Shown: positions 1 through 7,800 of the stretch, piece by piece
Numbering within the stretch: the first letter of the stretch is position 1
Layout of the letters: each line of letters starts with the position of its first letter
Origin: UBA5499 sp002426275
GTDB taxonomy: Bacteria > Bacillota > DTU084
Direction of reading: 5' to 3'
Assembly: GCA_937888735.1 (NCBI GenBank)
Contig: CALASN010000160.1
Coordinates: 1 to 41,491 of the forward strand
Length of the DNA stretch: 41,491 nt
The notes under the pieces: generated by a model
Seen by the model: the letters and a program-made list of their open reading frames with translations, nothing else
What the model was told of the DNA's origin: nothing
The model's database searches: none
Program-made: the position numbers and the translations under genes

Positions 1-1350
1 GATACCAATACCTTGGTGATGATTGACGGCTATAAGGATTCCGATTACGTCTCCATTATCAAAGAGCTGTGCCCGGAGCTGGAGACGGCCGAGCCTGGCA
101 AGCCGCTGCATCTCAAGCGGCTGCCCTTTCTCCGGCATATCATCACCGTGGACTCCGAACAACCCGGCTGTTTGACCTGGGACGAGACCATAGCGCTGGC
201 GGAGAAAGTCCCCAAAGAGGAGGTTTGCCGCCGGGCGCTTGCCATCGACAGGCACGATGTGTGCAATATGCAGTACACCTCAGGTACCACCGGCTTTCCC
301 AAGGGGGTGATGTTGACCCATTACAATGTGGTGAATAACGGCAAGTGCATCGGCGACTGCATGGATCTGTCCACGGCGGACAAGATGTTGGTGCAGGTGC
401 CCATGTTTCATTGTTTCGGCATGGTCTTATCCATGACCGCCTCTATGACCCATGGGGTGACGCTCTGTCCGATTCCCTACTTCTCTCCCAGATGGGCGTT
501 GGATTGTATTGACCGGGAGAAAATCACTTGCTTCAACGGGGTTCCCACCATGTTCATCGCCATGTTGGAACATGAAAAATTTCCTCAAACTGACTGTTCG
601 CACATCCGCACCGGCATTATGGCCGGCAGTCCCTGTCCCACAAAAGTGATGCAGGATGTGGTGGATAAAATGAATATGAAAGAGATCACCATCGTCTTCG
701 GTCAGACGGAGAGCTCGCCGGGCTGCACCCAAAGCAGGGTTGACGACTCCCTGGAGCTGCGCGTAAATACGGTGGGCCGGGCTCTGCCGGGCGTAGAGTG
801 CAAGATCGTCGACCCGGTCAGCGGCAAGGATCTGCCTGTGAATACGGACGGCGAATTTGTGGCCCGAGGGTACAATATCATGAAGGGTTATTATAAGATG
901 CCCGAGGCTACGGCAGCGGTGATCGATGAAAACGGCTGGCTGCACACAGGAGATTTAGCGCGCTGCGACGAGAATGGCTATTACAGGATTACCGGCCGGA
1001 TCAAGGACATGATCATCCGGGGCGGGGAGAACATATATCCCAAGGAGATCGAGGATTTCATCTATACTCATCCCAAAGTAAAGGACGTTCAGGTGATCGG
1101 CATTCCAGACAAAGAGTACGGCGAGGAGATCATGGCCTGCGTGATCCTCAAAGAAGGCGTCGCCATGACTGCAGATGAGCTCAAGGATTTTGTCAGGACC
1201 CATATGGCCAAGCACAAAACTCCGCGATACGTGGATTTTGTTCGGGAGTTCCCGCTGAACGCCGCGGGTAAAGTACTGAAATACAAGATGCGGGAAGCGG
1301 CCGTGGAAAAATTAAAATTGCAGGGACTGGAGATAATACAGACGGCTTGA
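1..1350 (+). CDS. Acyl-CoA synthetase (AMP-binding), 5'-truncated by the window edge
   Basis: The reading frame is open from base 1, so the N-terminus lies outside the window; 449 codons remain. The family activates a carboxylic acid with ATP to an acyl-adenylate and then forms the CoA thioester. Visible motifs are the phosphate-binding loop YTSGTTGFPKG (about bases 274-306), the adenine motif FGQTESSP, the GWLHTGDLA aspartate motif, the hinge GRIKDMIIRGGENIYP, and the C-terminal AAGKVLKYKMRE with the catalytic lysine. The overall pattern resembles medium- or long-chain fatty acyl-CoA ligases, but the substrate cannot be told from this. The next gene starts about 25 bases downstream on the same strand, so co-transcription is possible. 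Confidence 0.93.
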   Translation, partial: DTNTLVMIDGYKDSDYVSIIKELCPELETAEPGKPLHLKRLPFLRHIITVDSEQPGCLTWDETIALAEKVPKEEVCRRALAIDRHDVCNMQYTSGTTGFPKGVMLTHYNVVNNGKCIGDCMDLSTADKMLVQVPMFHCFGMVLSMTASMTHGVTLCPIPYFSPRWALDCIDREKITCFNGVPTMFIAMLEHEKFPQTDCSHIRTGIMAGSPCPTKVMQDVVDKMNMKEITIVFGQTESSPGCTQSRVDDSLELRVNTVGRALPGVECKIVDPVSGKDLPVNTDGEFVARGYNIMKGYYKMPEATAAVIDENGWLHTGDLARCDENGYYRITGRIKDMIIRGGENIYPKEIEDFIYTHPKVKDVQVIGIPDKEYGEEIMACVILKEGVAMTADELKDFVRTHMAKHKTPRYVDFVREFPLNAAGKVLKYKMREAAVEKLKLQGLEIIQTA

Positions 1351-1374
1351 TTCTGGCCGCAAGAGGTGGAGCTA

Positions 1375-2193
1375 TTGGCTTCTGAGACCTTATTTCAATG
1401 CCCAAATTGTGCCGCAGCGTTGAAACAAGGTGATAAACAGTATTTTTGTGCCAACGGGCATAGTTTTGATCTGGCAAAACAAGGCTATGTGAACTTGCTG
1501 CTGCCCAGGGACACAGGCTCCGCAGCGCCTGGAGACAACAGGGAAATGCTGCGCAGCAGAAGAGAATTTCTTGATGGGGGCTATTATGCCAAGTTTTCCG
1601 CGGCCGTCTGCCAAGAGATTGCGCCTTCGAAGTCCAGCCGGGTTGACATTCTTGACGCAGGCTGCGGCGAAGGCTATTACCTGCGCGCGGCGGCGGAGAC
1701 ATTGCAGGATATGGGCCGGCAAGCGGCTCTTTATGGGATCGACGTTTCAAAGTCCGCAATTCGGTATGCAGCGGGCAGATATAAACAGATCCGGTTCGCG
1801 GTTGCCAGCAATTATCATCTTCCCATCCGGACCAGAAGCGTTGATTGCCTGCTGTGCATTTTCGCTCCCAGGTGCGAGGCGGAATTCAGCCGGGTCTTGA
1901 AACCGGAGGGCAACCTCATTGTGGCGGCGCCAGGGCCGCGACATTTGGTTCAGTTGCGAGAACTGCTTTACGAGTGTCCCCCTCCCATTGGCGAGAGAGG
2001 CACTATGGGGGACGGGTTCAGGCTGGCCAGACAGAGCAATGTCCGCTATGAGATTTTCCTAACCAGTCACGATTTATTAAATTTGTTCCTGATGACTCCC
2101 TTCAGTCGCCACGCGGACAAGCAACTGCTGGAGGGGATTGATAGTCTAGCCTGTGAGGTTGATTTTAGGATCTTTGTTTATCAAAAGCGCTGA
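1375..2193 (+). CDS. RlmA-type 23S rRNA (guanine-N1) methyltransferase
   Basis: The N-terminus carries the zinc site of RlmA proteins: CxxC, then a third Cys and a His, followed by FDLAKQGYVNLL. The SAM-binding motif ILDAGCGEGYY follows and the C-terminus is RlmA-like. Family members methylate N1 of a guanine in a 23S rRNA helix (G745 or G748). Start choice: TTG at 1375 sits 5 bases after GAGGTGG (1363-1369), whereas the in-frame GTG at 1366 lies inside that ribosome site, so 1375 is preferred, giving 272 residues. Which guanine is modified (RlmAI or RlmAII) is not evident. Confidence 0.85.
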   Translation: MASETLFQCPNCAAALKQGDKQYFCANGHSFDLAKQGYVNLLLPRDTGSAAPGDNREMLRSRREFLDGGYYAKFSAAVCQEIAPSKSSRVDILDAGCGEGYYLRAAAETLQDMGRQAALYGIDVSKSAIRYAAGRYKQIRFAVASNYHLPIRTRSVDCLLCIFAPRCEAEFSRVLKPEGNLIVAAPGPRHLVQLRELLYECPPPIGERGTMGDGFRLARQSNVRYEIFLTSHDLLNLFLMTPFSRHADKQLLEGIDSLACEVDFRIFVYQKR

Positions 2194-2268
2194 CGATCCG
2201 CCCGCTTGGGTTATAAAACCCTCCTGCCGCTGAATATGAATAGTAAGAGCGGAGGAGGTTGATGTTCT

Positions 2269-4974
2269 GTGAATGATTGGCATGCATTGGCTCTGGACCA
2301 GATCATTTCGCATTTCCAAACGGACAAAGAAGGCGGACTTAGCGCCAGAGAAGCAAAAAAAAGATTGACTGCAGTCGGCCAGAATACATTGGCTGAATAT
2401 AAGCGGCCCAGTCCCGCGGCGATCTTTTTCAGCCAATTCAGCGACTTTATGGTTTTAGTGCTCATCGGAGCCGCGCTCCTGTCAGGTTGGTTAGGCGAGT
2501 GGAACGATGCGGTTACCATTTTAAGCATTGTCTTTCTGAATGCGGTATTGGGATTCGTTCAGGAATACAGGGCTGAAAAATCTCTGGACGCCCTCAGAAG
2601 ACTTTCAGCTCCCCTGGCCCGGGTGAAGAGGAGAGGAGAGATGCTGAAAATCCCGGCAGCCGAGGTGGTGCCGGGAGATCTGGCGGTGCTCTCCGCCGGC
2701 GACCGCATCCCTGCGGATTTACGCTTGGTACAGGCAGATGAATTGGAAATAGATGAATCCACCCTCACCGGCGAATCCCTGCCCGTCCACAAACATACCG
2801 GAGAGGTGGCGCCGGAGGCAGCGCTGGCCGAACGGGGAAATATGGCTTGGATGGGCGCCATGGTTACTAAAGGCGAAGCTGAGGGAATAGTCGTGGCCAC
2901 AGGCATGGAGACGCAAATGGGACAGATCGCCAATCTCCTTGGCGGCGGTAAGCAAGATACCCCGCTGGAAAAACGTCTGACTCAGCTGGGGAAATATTTG
3001 GTGCTTTTCTGCGGCGCGGTGTGCGCTCTGGTTGTGATCCTCGGACTTCTGCGCGGAGAACCCTTGGAGCAAATGGTGATGCTTGGCATTAGCCTTGCCG
3101 TCGCGGCGATTCCCGAGGGGCTGCCGGCGATTGTCACCATCGCTTTAGCCTTGGGAGTTCAGAGAATGAGCCAAAGGCGGGCCATTGTGCGGCAGCTTCC
3201 GGCTGTGGAAACTTTAGGCTGCGTCAGCACCATCTGCGCTGACAAAACAGGCACTTTGACTGCCAATGCCCTGACCGTCCAGACGCTTTACCTAGCAGGG
3301 AAAAAGATCACAGTCAGCGGGATAGGATACGAACCGACTGGAGATTTCTATCAAGGGGGGAGAAAGCTCACGGCAGCTGCAGATCCCACCTTGGCTTTGG
3401 CCCTTGAGATCGCGGTTCTGTGCAATAAGGCAGAGCTGCAAAAAGGCAGCGGCAGGCGCAAACAACAATGGGCCGGCACAGGCGATCCCACGGAGATCGC
3501 TTTGCTGGTCTTGGCCGGCAAAGGCGGAATCTGGAGAGAAGCTTTAGCAAAGAAAGGGTTTGAACTCGTCTCCCAGCGCGCTTTCGATTCAACCCGCAAA
3601 ATGATGAGCGTGCTGTCCCGCAGCCCAGAGGGACGGTTTCTTACCTTGACCAAAGGCGCGCCCGAGGTGATCTTGCAGAAGTGCGGCAAGAAATTTGAGC
3701 AGAACCGCATTTTGCCTTTGAATGCCGAGGCCAAGCGGCAAATCAAGGCGGTGGCCGACGAGTTCGCAGACGAAGCCATGCGCGTCCTTGCCCTGGCCTG
3801 GAAGGGCTGGCAGGTAAAGCCGGCTGAAGATTGGGAACAAGATTTGGTTTTCGTGGGCTTGGTTGGCATGGCGGATCATCCCAGAGAAGGCGTCAGCGCC
3901 GCCATAGCCAAAGCCCGCTCTGCCGGCATTCGCACCATCATGATCACCGGGGATCACGTCCGCACGGCGGTGGCTACGGCGGCAAAATTGGGCATGAGAA
4001 TAGAAGAAGGGCAAGTCTGGGAAGAGGCGCAGCTGGCAAAGCTGAGCCCCCCAGAATTGCGGAAGGTAGTCAGCCGGGCTAAGGTCTTTGCCAGAGTGAC
4101 TCCTAAACGCAAATTAGACATCGTTAAAGCGCTGAAGGAGTCTGGAGAAATCGTGGCCATGACCGGAGACGGAGTCAATGACGCGCCGGCTCTTCAGGAA
4201 GCACACGTGGGAGTGGCTATGGGCAGGAGCGGAACCGATGTGGCGCGCGAAGCGGCAAAAGTGGTGCTCACAGATGATAATTTCGCGACCATCGTTGCCG
4301 CCATTGAAGAAGGCAGAAGCATTTATGAGAATATCCGCAAATTCATCCGCTATCTTTTAGGCTGCAATGTGGGAGAAATCTTGGTGATGCTTTTAGCGTC
4401 AATTCTGGGACTACCCGCGCCGTTGCTGCCCATTCAGCTGTTATGGTTGAATCTGGTGACCGACGGGCTGCCGGCCATGGCCCTAGGCTTGGAGCCGCCG
4501 GAACGCGCGCTGATGGAAGAGCCTCCCAGACAGCAGGATGAAGGGATCTTCTCCCGGGGCCTACTGAAAAAAATCATTTGGCAAGGAATCATCGTCGGCG
4601 GCGGCGCCATCGTGGCGTTCATCATCGCCCTTAACGGCTCGAATTGGAATTTGGGGCAGGCCAGAACCGTAGCTTTCAGCACCCTTGTCTTTAGCCAGCT
4701 CGCCTTTGCCTTTCGCTGTCGCTGGGAACACCGCTTTGCCGCAGACTGGCAGGGAAACCCCATGCTCCTGTTTTCCGTGCTGATCTCTGCTACAATGCAA
4801 TTTCTGGTTCTGAGCTGGCGTCCTTTGGCCGTGCTTTTTCGGACAGCGTCCCTGGAAGCTTGGCAGTGGTGGCTGATTTTTCTTTTCTCATCTTGGCCTT
4901 TGCTGCTGGGCCAGTGGCTGCAAAGCTTTCTGGCAAGTTTTGGCAAGCGCTTAAGCATGGTCAAGATCAGCTAG
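2269..4974 (+). CDS. P-type Ca2+-transporting ATPase (PacL/SERCA-like)
   Basis: This is a 901-residue P2A-type cation pump that would export Ca2+ across the cytoplasmic membrane using ATP. Domain order is complete: N-terminal cation ATPase domain, actuator motif TGES (167-170), the M4 ion-site motif PEGLP (from residue 282), the phosphorylated aspartate D325 in DKTGTLT, a KGAPE nucleotide-binding motif, MITGDH, and the hinge TGDGVNDAP (632-640). Six C-terminal hydrophobic segments follow. Length and motifs match bacterial PacL/YloB pumps; Mn2+ transport is also possible. The GTG start is preceded by GGAGGAGG (2251-2258). It lies after the rRNA methyltransferase with a 75-base gap. Confidence 0.95.
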   Translation: MNDWHALALDQIISHFQTDKEGGLSAREAKKRLTAVGQNTLAEYKRPSPAAIFFSQFSDFMVLVLIGAALLSGWLGEWNDAVTILSIVFLNAVLGFVQEYRAEKSLDALRRLSAPLARVKRRGEMLKIPAAEVVPGDLAVLSAGDRIPADLRLVQADELEIDESTLTGESLPVHKHTGEVAPEAALAERGNMAWMGAMVTKGEAEGIVVATGMETQMGQIANLLGGGKQDTPLEKRLTQLGKYLVLFCGAVCALVVILGLLRGEPLEQMVMLGISLAVAAIPEGLPAIVTIALALGVQRMSQRRAIVRQLPAVETLGCVSTICADKTGTLTANALTVQTLYLAGKKITVSGIGYEPTGDFYQGGRKLTAAADPTLALALEIAVLCNKAELQKGSGRRKQQWAGTGDPTEIALLVLAGKGGIWREALAKKGFELVSQRAFDSTRKMMSVLSRSPEGRFLTLTKGAPEVILQKCGKKFEQNRILPLNAEAKRQIKAVADEFADEAMRVLALAWKGWQVKPAEDWEQDLVFVGLVGMADHPREGVSAAIAKARSAGIRTIMITGDHVRTAVATAAKLGMRIEEGQVWEEAQLAKLSPPELRKVVSRAKVFARVTPKRKLDIVKALKESGEIVAMTGDGVNDAPALQEAHVGVAMGRSGTDVAREAAKVVLTDDNFATIVAAIEEGRSIYENIRKFIRYLLGCNVGEILVMLLASILGLPAPLLPIQLLWLNLVTDGLPAMALGLEPPERALMEEPPRQQDEGIFSRGLLKKIIWQGIIVGGGAIVAFIIALNGSNWNLGQARTVAFSTLVFSQLAFAFRCRWEHRFAADWQGNPMLLFSVLISATMQFLVLSWRPLAVLFRTASLEAWQWWLIFLFSSWPLLLGQWLQSFLASFGKRLSMVKIS

Positions 4975-4990
4975 AATTTTGCTGAAAGTA

Positions 4991-5019
4991 TTGTTTATGG
5001 TGGGAATTTATAGTAAAAT
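4991..5019 (+). promoter_or_regulatory. Sigma-A-type promoter candidate before the mihF operon
   Basis: TTGTTT (4991-4996), a 17-base spacer and TAAAAT (5014-5019) match the vegetative promoter pattern. It lies in the 186-base gap between the ATPase stop and the mIHF-like gene, with the start site expected near 5026. A second, sigma-H-like element lies about 60 bases downstream, so the operon may have two promoters. Confidence 0.45.
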
Positions 5020-5052
5020 AGGTTAACGGGTCCTTGTTTTTCTAGGCTTGCG

Positions 5053-5081
5053 GCAGGAAATTCCTACAAAAGGACGAACTA
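5053..5081 (+). promoter_or_regulatory. Sigma-H-like promoter before the mihF operon
   Basis: GCAGGAAAT (5053-5061), 11 bases, then GACGAACTA (5073-5081) fits the sigma-H consensus RnAGGAwWW-N11/12-RnnGAATww, with one deviation (GAAC for GAAT). A similar and more exact site precedes gatC. Sigma-H controls the transition to stationary phase and early sporulation in Bacillota. A GCTTTCT...AGAAAGC inverted repeat follows in the leader (about 5091-5125). Confidence 0.45.
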
Positions 5082-5160
5082 ACTAACAGTAGCTTTCTAT
5101 GTTGAATGTTGAACAGAGAAAGCAAAATTCAAATGTGAGAACACAAAGGGGGAACAATAG

Positions 5161-5493
5161 GTGTCTCTGCCCAAATTAACGCCAGAAGAGCGTCGCCTTG
5201 CCTTGGAAAAGGCACAGAGGTTACGCAAAGAAAGATCTGAAATCAGACGCCAGTTGAAAGATGGCAAGCTGACTCTCTCGGAGCTGCTTGAGAAAGAGTC
5301 GGACGAAGTCGTCGGCAGGATGAGAGTCGATCACGTTCTGCAATCTTTACCATCCATAGGGAAAAAGATTTCCGGCAGAATCATGGATGAAATCGGGATC
5401 GCAGCCAGCAAGCGCTTAGGCGGTCTCAGTTCGCGTCAGCGCACGGAGTTGGCTGCTTTTGCGCAGCGTTTTGAGGAAAAGAAAGAAGCGTAA
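5161..5493 (+). CDS. mihF: Integration host factor, actinobacterial (mIHF) type
   Basis: The 110-residue basic protein aligns by eye along its whole length with actinobacterial IHF. It has the LPKLTPEERRLALEKA start, a charged helical region, DEVVGRMRV, and the helix-two-turn-helix segment LPSIGKKISGRIMDEIGI, followed by RLGGLSSRQR. mIHF binds and bends DNA in the nucleoid and is unrelated to the proteobacterial IhfA/B pair. Its place before gmk-rpoZ-coaBC is the position it has in Actinobacteria, which strengthens the call. The GTG start follows AAAGGGGG (5145-5152). RemA begins 16 bases downstream, so this cluster has both regulators in a row. Confidence 0.85.
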   Translation: MSLPKLTPEERRLALEKAQRLRKERSEIRRQLKDGKLTLSELLEKESDEVVGRMRVDHVLQSLPSIGKKISGRIMDEIGIAASKRLGGLSSRQRTELAAFAQRFEEKKEA

Positions 5494-5508
5494 GAGGGGG
5501 AAAGCGGG

Positions 5509-5775
5509 TTGGATGTGACTCTGATTAATATTGGCTTCGGCAACATTGTCGCCGCCAATAGAATTATCGCCATCGTCGCTCCTGAGTCGGCTCCCATCAA
5601 AAGAATCATTCAAGAGGCGCGGGATCGCGGCATGCTCATCGACGCAACATATGGCAGGCGAACGCGCGCGGTTATTCTCACGGATAGCGATCACGTCATC
5701 CTCTCTGCCGTACAACCCGAAACAGTCGTCCATCGCGTTTTGAGCAATAAACCGAGCGAGCAGGCGGGGGATTAG
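5509..5775 (+). CDS. remA: RemA-family extracellular matrix regulator (DUF370)
   Basis: The 88-residue protein starts with LINIGFGNIVAANRIIAIV and contains PESAPIKR and a RGMLIDATYGRRTRAVI stretch, which are typical of RemA/DUF370. RemA is a ring-forming DNA-binding protein that activates biofilm matrix and osmoprotection genes in Bacillus, and remA upstream of gmk is a standard arrangement in Bacillota. The TTG start at 5509 is preferred because AGAGGGGG (5493-5500) lies 8 bases before it; an in-frame GTG at 5515 is the alternative. The stop is 2 bases before gmk, so the genes are probably co-translated. Confidence 0.92.
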   Translation: MDVTLINIGFGNIVAANRIIAIVAPESAPIKRIIQEARDRGMLIDATYGRRTRAVILTDSDHVILSAVQPETVVHRVLSNKPSEQAGD

Positions 5776-5777
5776 GA

Positions 5778-6404
5778 TTGAAAAAGCGCGGTCTGTTGGT
5801 GGTGATCTCCGGTCCTTCCGCGGTAGGTAAAAATACAGTGCTTGCACGTTTTCTCGCCTCATACCCCGGTTCACGCTATTCTATTTCAGCCACTACTCGC
5901 AAGCCGAGGCCGGGGGAGATCCCTGGCTGCAGTTATTATTTTTATAGCCGGGAGCAATTCACCGCTTTACTCCAAAAAAATCAATTCTTGGAGTGGGCGC
6001 AGGTTTACGATGAATATTATGGAACCCCCGTCGCTCCCATTGAAGACGGCCTCAGACAAGGCGAGGTCATCGTCATGGACTTGGATGTCCAGGGGGCCTT
6101 GGCAGTGAGAAAACGCCTGTCTGAAGCAGTATTGGTTTTTTTGTTGCCGCCGTCTGTGAAGGATTTGAAAGCGCGCATGCTCAAACGAGGGACAGAATGC
6201 CCGCGGGCGGTGGACAAGCGCTTGACCGCGGCGCAAAAAGAGATTGCCTCTGCCCTCGATTACGACTATCTGATCGTCAACGATCAGGTGGCTAAGGCTA
6301 CCAAGCAGCTCACCTCCGTGGTGGAGGCAGAGAAGCTGAAGGTTTCGCGGCAGAGCGCTTATCTGGAAATTTTAGCCGAAGGAGGTACGATAGGGAATTG
6401 CTGA
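5778..6404 (+). CDS. gmk: Guanylate kinase
   Basis: This 208-residue enzyme phosphorylates GMP to GDP with ATP in the cytoplasm. The P-loop reads SGPSAVGKNTV near the N-terminus, followed by SATTRKPRPGE, YYF, and the GMP-binding and lid regions (EWAQVYDEYYGTP and a DLDVQGA stretch). The P-loop SAVGKNT differs slightly from the common SGVGKGT but keeps the essential GxxxxGK. The start is TTG at 5778. The 3' end overlaps rpoZ by 7 bases. It sits in the conserved block mihF-remA-gmk-rpoZ-coaBC-priA. Confidence 0.96.
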   Translation: MKKRGLLVVISGPSAVGKNTVLARFLASYPGSRYSISATTRKPRPGEIPGCSYYFYSREQFTALLQKNQFLEWAQVYDEYYGTPVAPIEDGLRQGEVIVMDLDVQGALAVRKRLSEAVLVFLLPPSVKDLKARMLKRGTECPRAVDKRLTAAQKEIASALDYDYLIVNDQVAKATKQLTSVVEAEKLKVSRQSAYLEILAEGGTIGNC

Positions 6405-6607
6405 ATAAACCTTCTTTAGACGAATTGCTTAGCGTGATGGACAGTCGCTACAGCCTGGTAGTGACCGCAGCTAAAAGAGCTCGTCAGCTTTTGGAAGGGG
6501 CTGAAACTAAAATCGAGCCCCCCACAAATAAATACGTGACTACCGCTTTGAAAGAAATCGATTCTGAGCTTATCTGCGCTCAGCCCACAAAGATAGGCCT
6601 CAAATGA
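6398..6607 (+). CDS. rpoZ: RNA polymerase omega subunit
   Basis: The 69-residue protein has the omega pattern: PSLDELLSVMDSRYSLVVTAAKRARQL near the N-terminus, then a short KYVTTALKEI helix. Omega helps fold and assemble the beta' subunit of RNA polymerase. The TTG start is preceded by AAGGAGGT (6379-6386). It overlaps gmk by 7 bases and coaBC by 4 bases (ATGA), which suggests translational coupling along the operon. Confidence 0.93.
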   Translation: MLNKPSLDELLSVMDSRYSLVVTAAKRARQLLEGAETKIEPPTNKYVTTALKEIDSELICAQPTKIGLK

Positions 6608-7800
6608 GCAACGTACTTTTAGGCGTCACCGGCGGCATTGCCGCGTATAAGGCGGCAGATCTGGTCAGCAAATTACGGCAGGCCGGCTATCAGGTGCAGG
6701 TTATGATGACCAAATCCGCCACGGAGTTTGTAACGCCCCTAACCTTCCGCGAACTCACAGGCCAGCCGGTGCACCAGGAGCTCTTCGCAGAGCCGAAAAA
6801 TTGGCAAATGGAACATATCTCCCTTGCCCGCTGGGCCGACTTGTTGGTAATCGCCCCTGCCACGGCTAACATCATCGCCAAGCTGGCCCACGGATTGGCG
6901 GACGATTTGCTCTCCACAGTGGCTTTGGCCACCACAGCGCCGCTTCTTGTGGCTCCCGCCATGAATTCGCAGATGTATCTTCACCCGGCCACCCAGGCCA
7001 ATCTGGAAGCTCTCAAAGCCCGCGGAGTTCATTTTGTCGATCCAGCCTCAGGTTTTTTGGCCTGCGGCGAAGAAGGCATTGGCAGGCTGGCGTCAGTGAC
7101 GGAAATCAAAGAACAAATCGTCAGTTTGCTCTCCGCGCAGGATCTTTCCGGGAAAAGAGTTTTGGTCACAGCCGGCCCGACTCGCGAAGCCATCGATCCA
7201 TTCCGCTTTCTCTCCAATTATTCAACCGGACGTATGGGCTATGCCATAGCCGAGGCTGCCGCCAGAAGAGGGGCGGAGGCGGTTTTGCTCTCTGGCCCTT
7301 CCCAGCTTTCCTGTCCTTGGGGCGTGAAGCGGATTTTCGTGGAGACTGCCGCGCAAATGCGGCAGCAAGTCATGGACCGCTTTGCGGATGCGGAGATCGT
7401 GGTGATGGCCGCCGCAGTTTCGGATTGGCAAAGTGCTTCCTTTAGCCGGCACAAGCTGAAGAAAGGCTCTCTGCAAGAGCTCACTTTAAAATTGGTTCCC
7501 ACGCCGGACATTCTCTCCGAGCTGGGACAAAAAAAACAAAAGCAATTCCTTGTGGGTTTTGCCGCAGAAACTGAGAACCTGGAGGAATATGCCAGAGAGA
7601 AGCTTCTCTCTAAGGGCGCCGATATGATCGTTGCCAACCCAATCGGAGGCCAGGAGGCCGGTTTTGCCAGCGAGAACAATCAAGTGACCATTATTTCGCC
7701 TGTCGGCTCAGATGTCTGGCCTAACCTCAGCAAAAAGCAGGTGGCATGGCGCCTTTGGTCCAGGATCATCCAGGAGCTCAAGGAGCGGAAGCTTCTGTGA
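6604..7800 (+). CDS. coaBC: Bifunctional phosphopantothenoylcysteine decarboxylase / phosphopantothenate-cysteine ligase
   Basis: The 398-residue protein catalyses two consecutive steps of coenzyme A synthesis. The N-terminal FMN-dependent decarboxylase half shows GGIAAYKAADL, the catalytic His in MEHISLARWAD, and the PAMN motif. The C-terminal ligase half shows VTAGPTREAIDPFRFLSNYS, AAVSDW, a KLKK lysine region and LVPTPDIL. The length is normal for the fused enzyme. It begins inside the rpoZ stop (ATGA) and ends overlapping priA (GTGA), so translation is coupled on both sides. Confidence 0.96.
   Translation: MSNVLLGVTGGIAAYKAADLVSKLRQAGYQVQVMMTKSATEFVTPLTFRELTGQPVHQELFAEPKNWQMEHISLARWADLLVIAPATANIIAKLAHGLADDLLSTVALATTAPLLVAPAMNSQMYLHPATQANLEALKARGVHFVDPASGFLACGEEGIGRLASVTEIKEQIVSLLSAQDLSGKRVLVTAGPTREAIDPFRFLSNYSTGRMGYAIAEAAARRGAEAVLLSGPSQLSCPWGVKRIFVETAAQMRQQVMDRFADAEIVVMAAAVSDWQSASFSRHKLKKGSLQELTLKLVPTPDILSELGQKKQKQFLVGFAAETENLEEYAREKLLSKGADMIVANPIGGQEAGFASENNQVTIISPVGSDVWPNLSKKQVAWRLWSRIIQELKERKLL

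Noticed and set aside
427..945. 172-codon minus-strand frame inside the acyl-CoA synthetase gene
   Set aside because: It is a shadow of a well-supported gene on the other strand and has no recognisable domain or ribosome site.
3351..3869. 172-codon minus-strand frame inside the P-type ATPase gene
   Set aside because: Antisense shadow; composition is biased (Lys, Ser, Pro) and no motif is seen.
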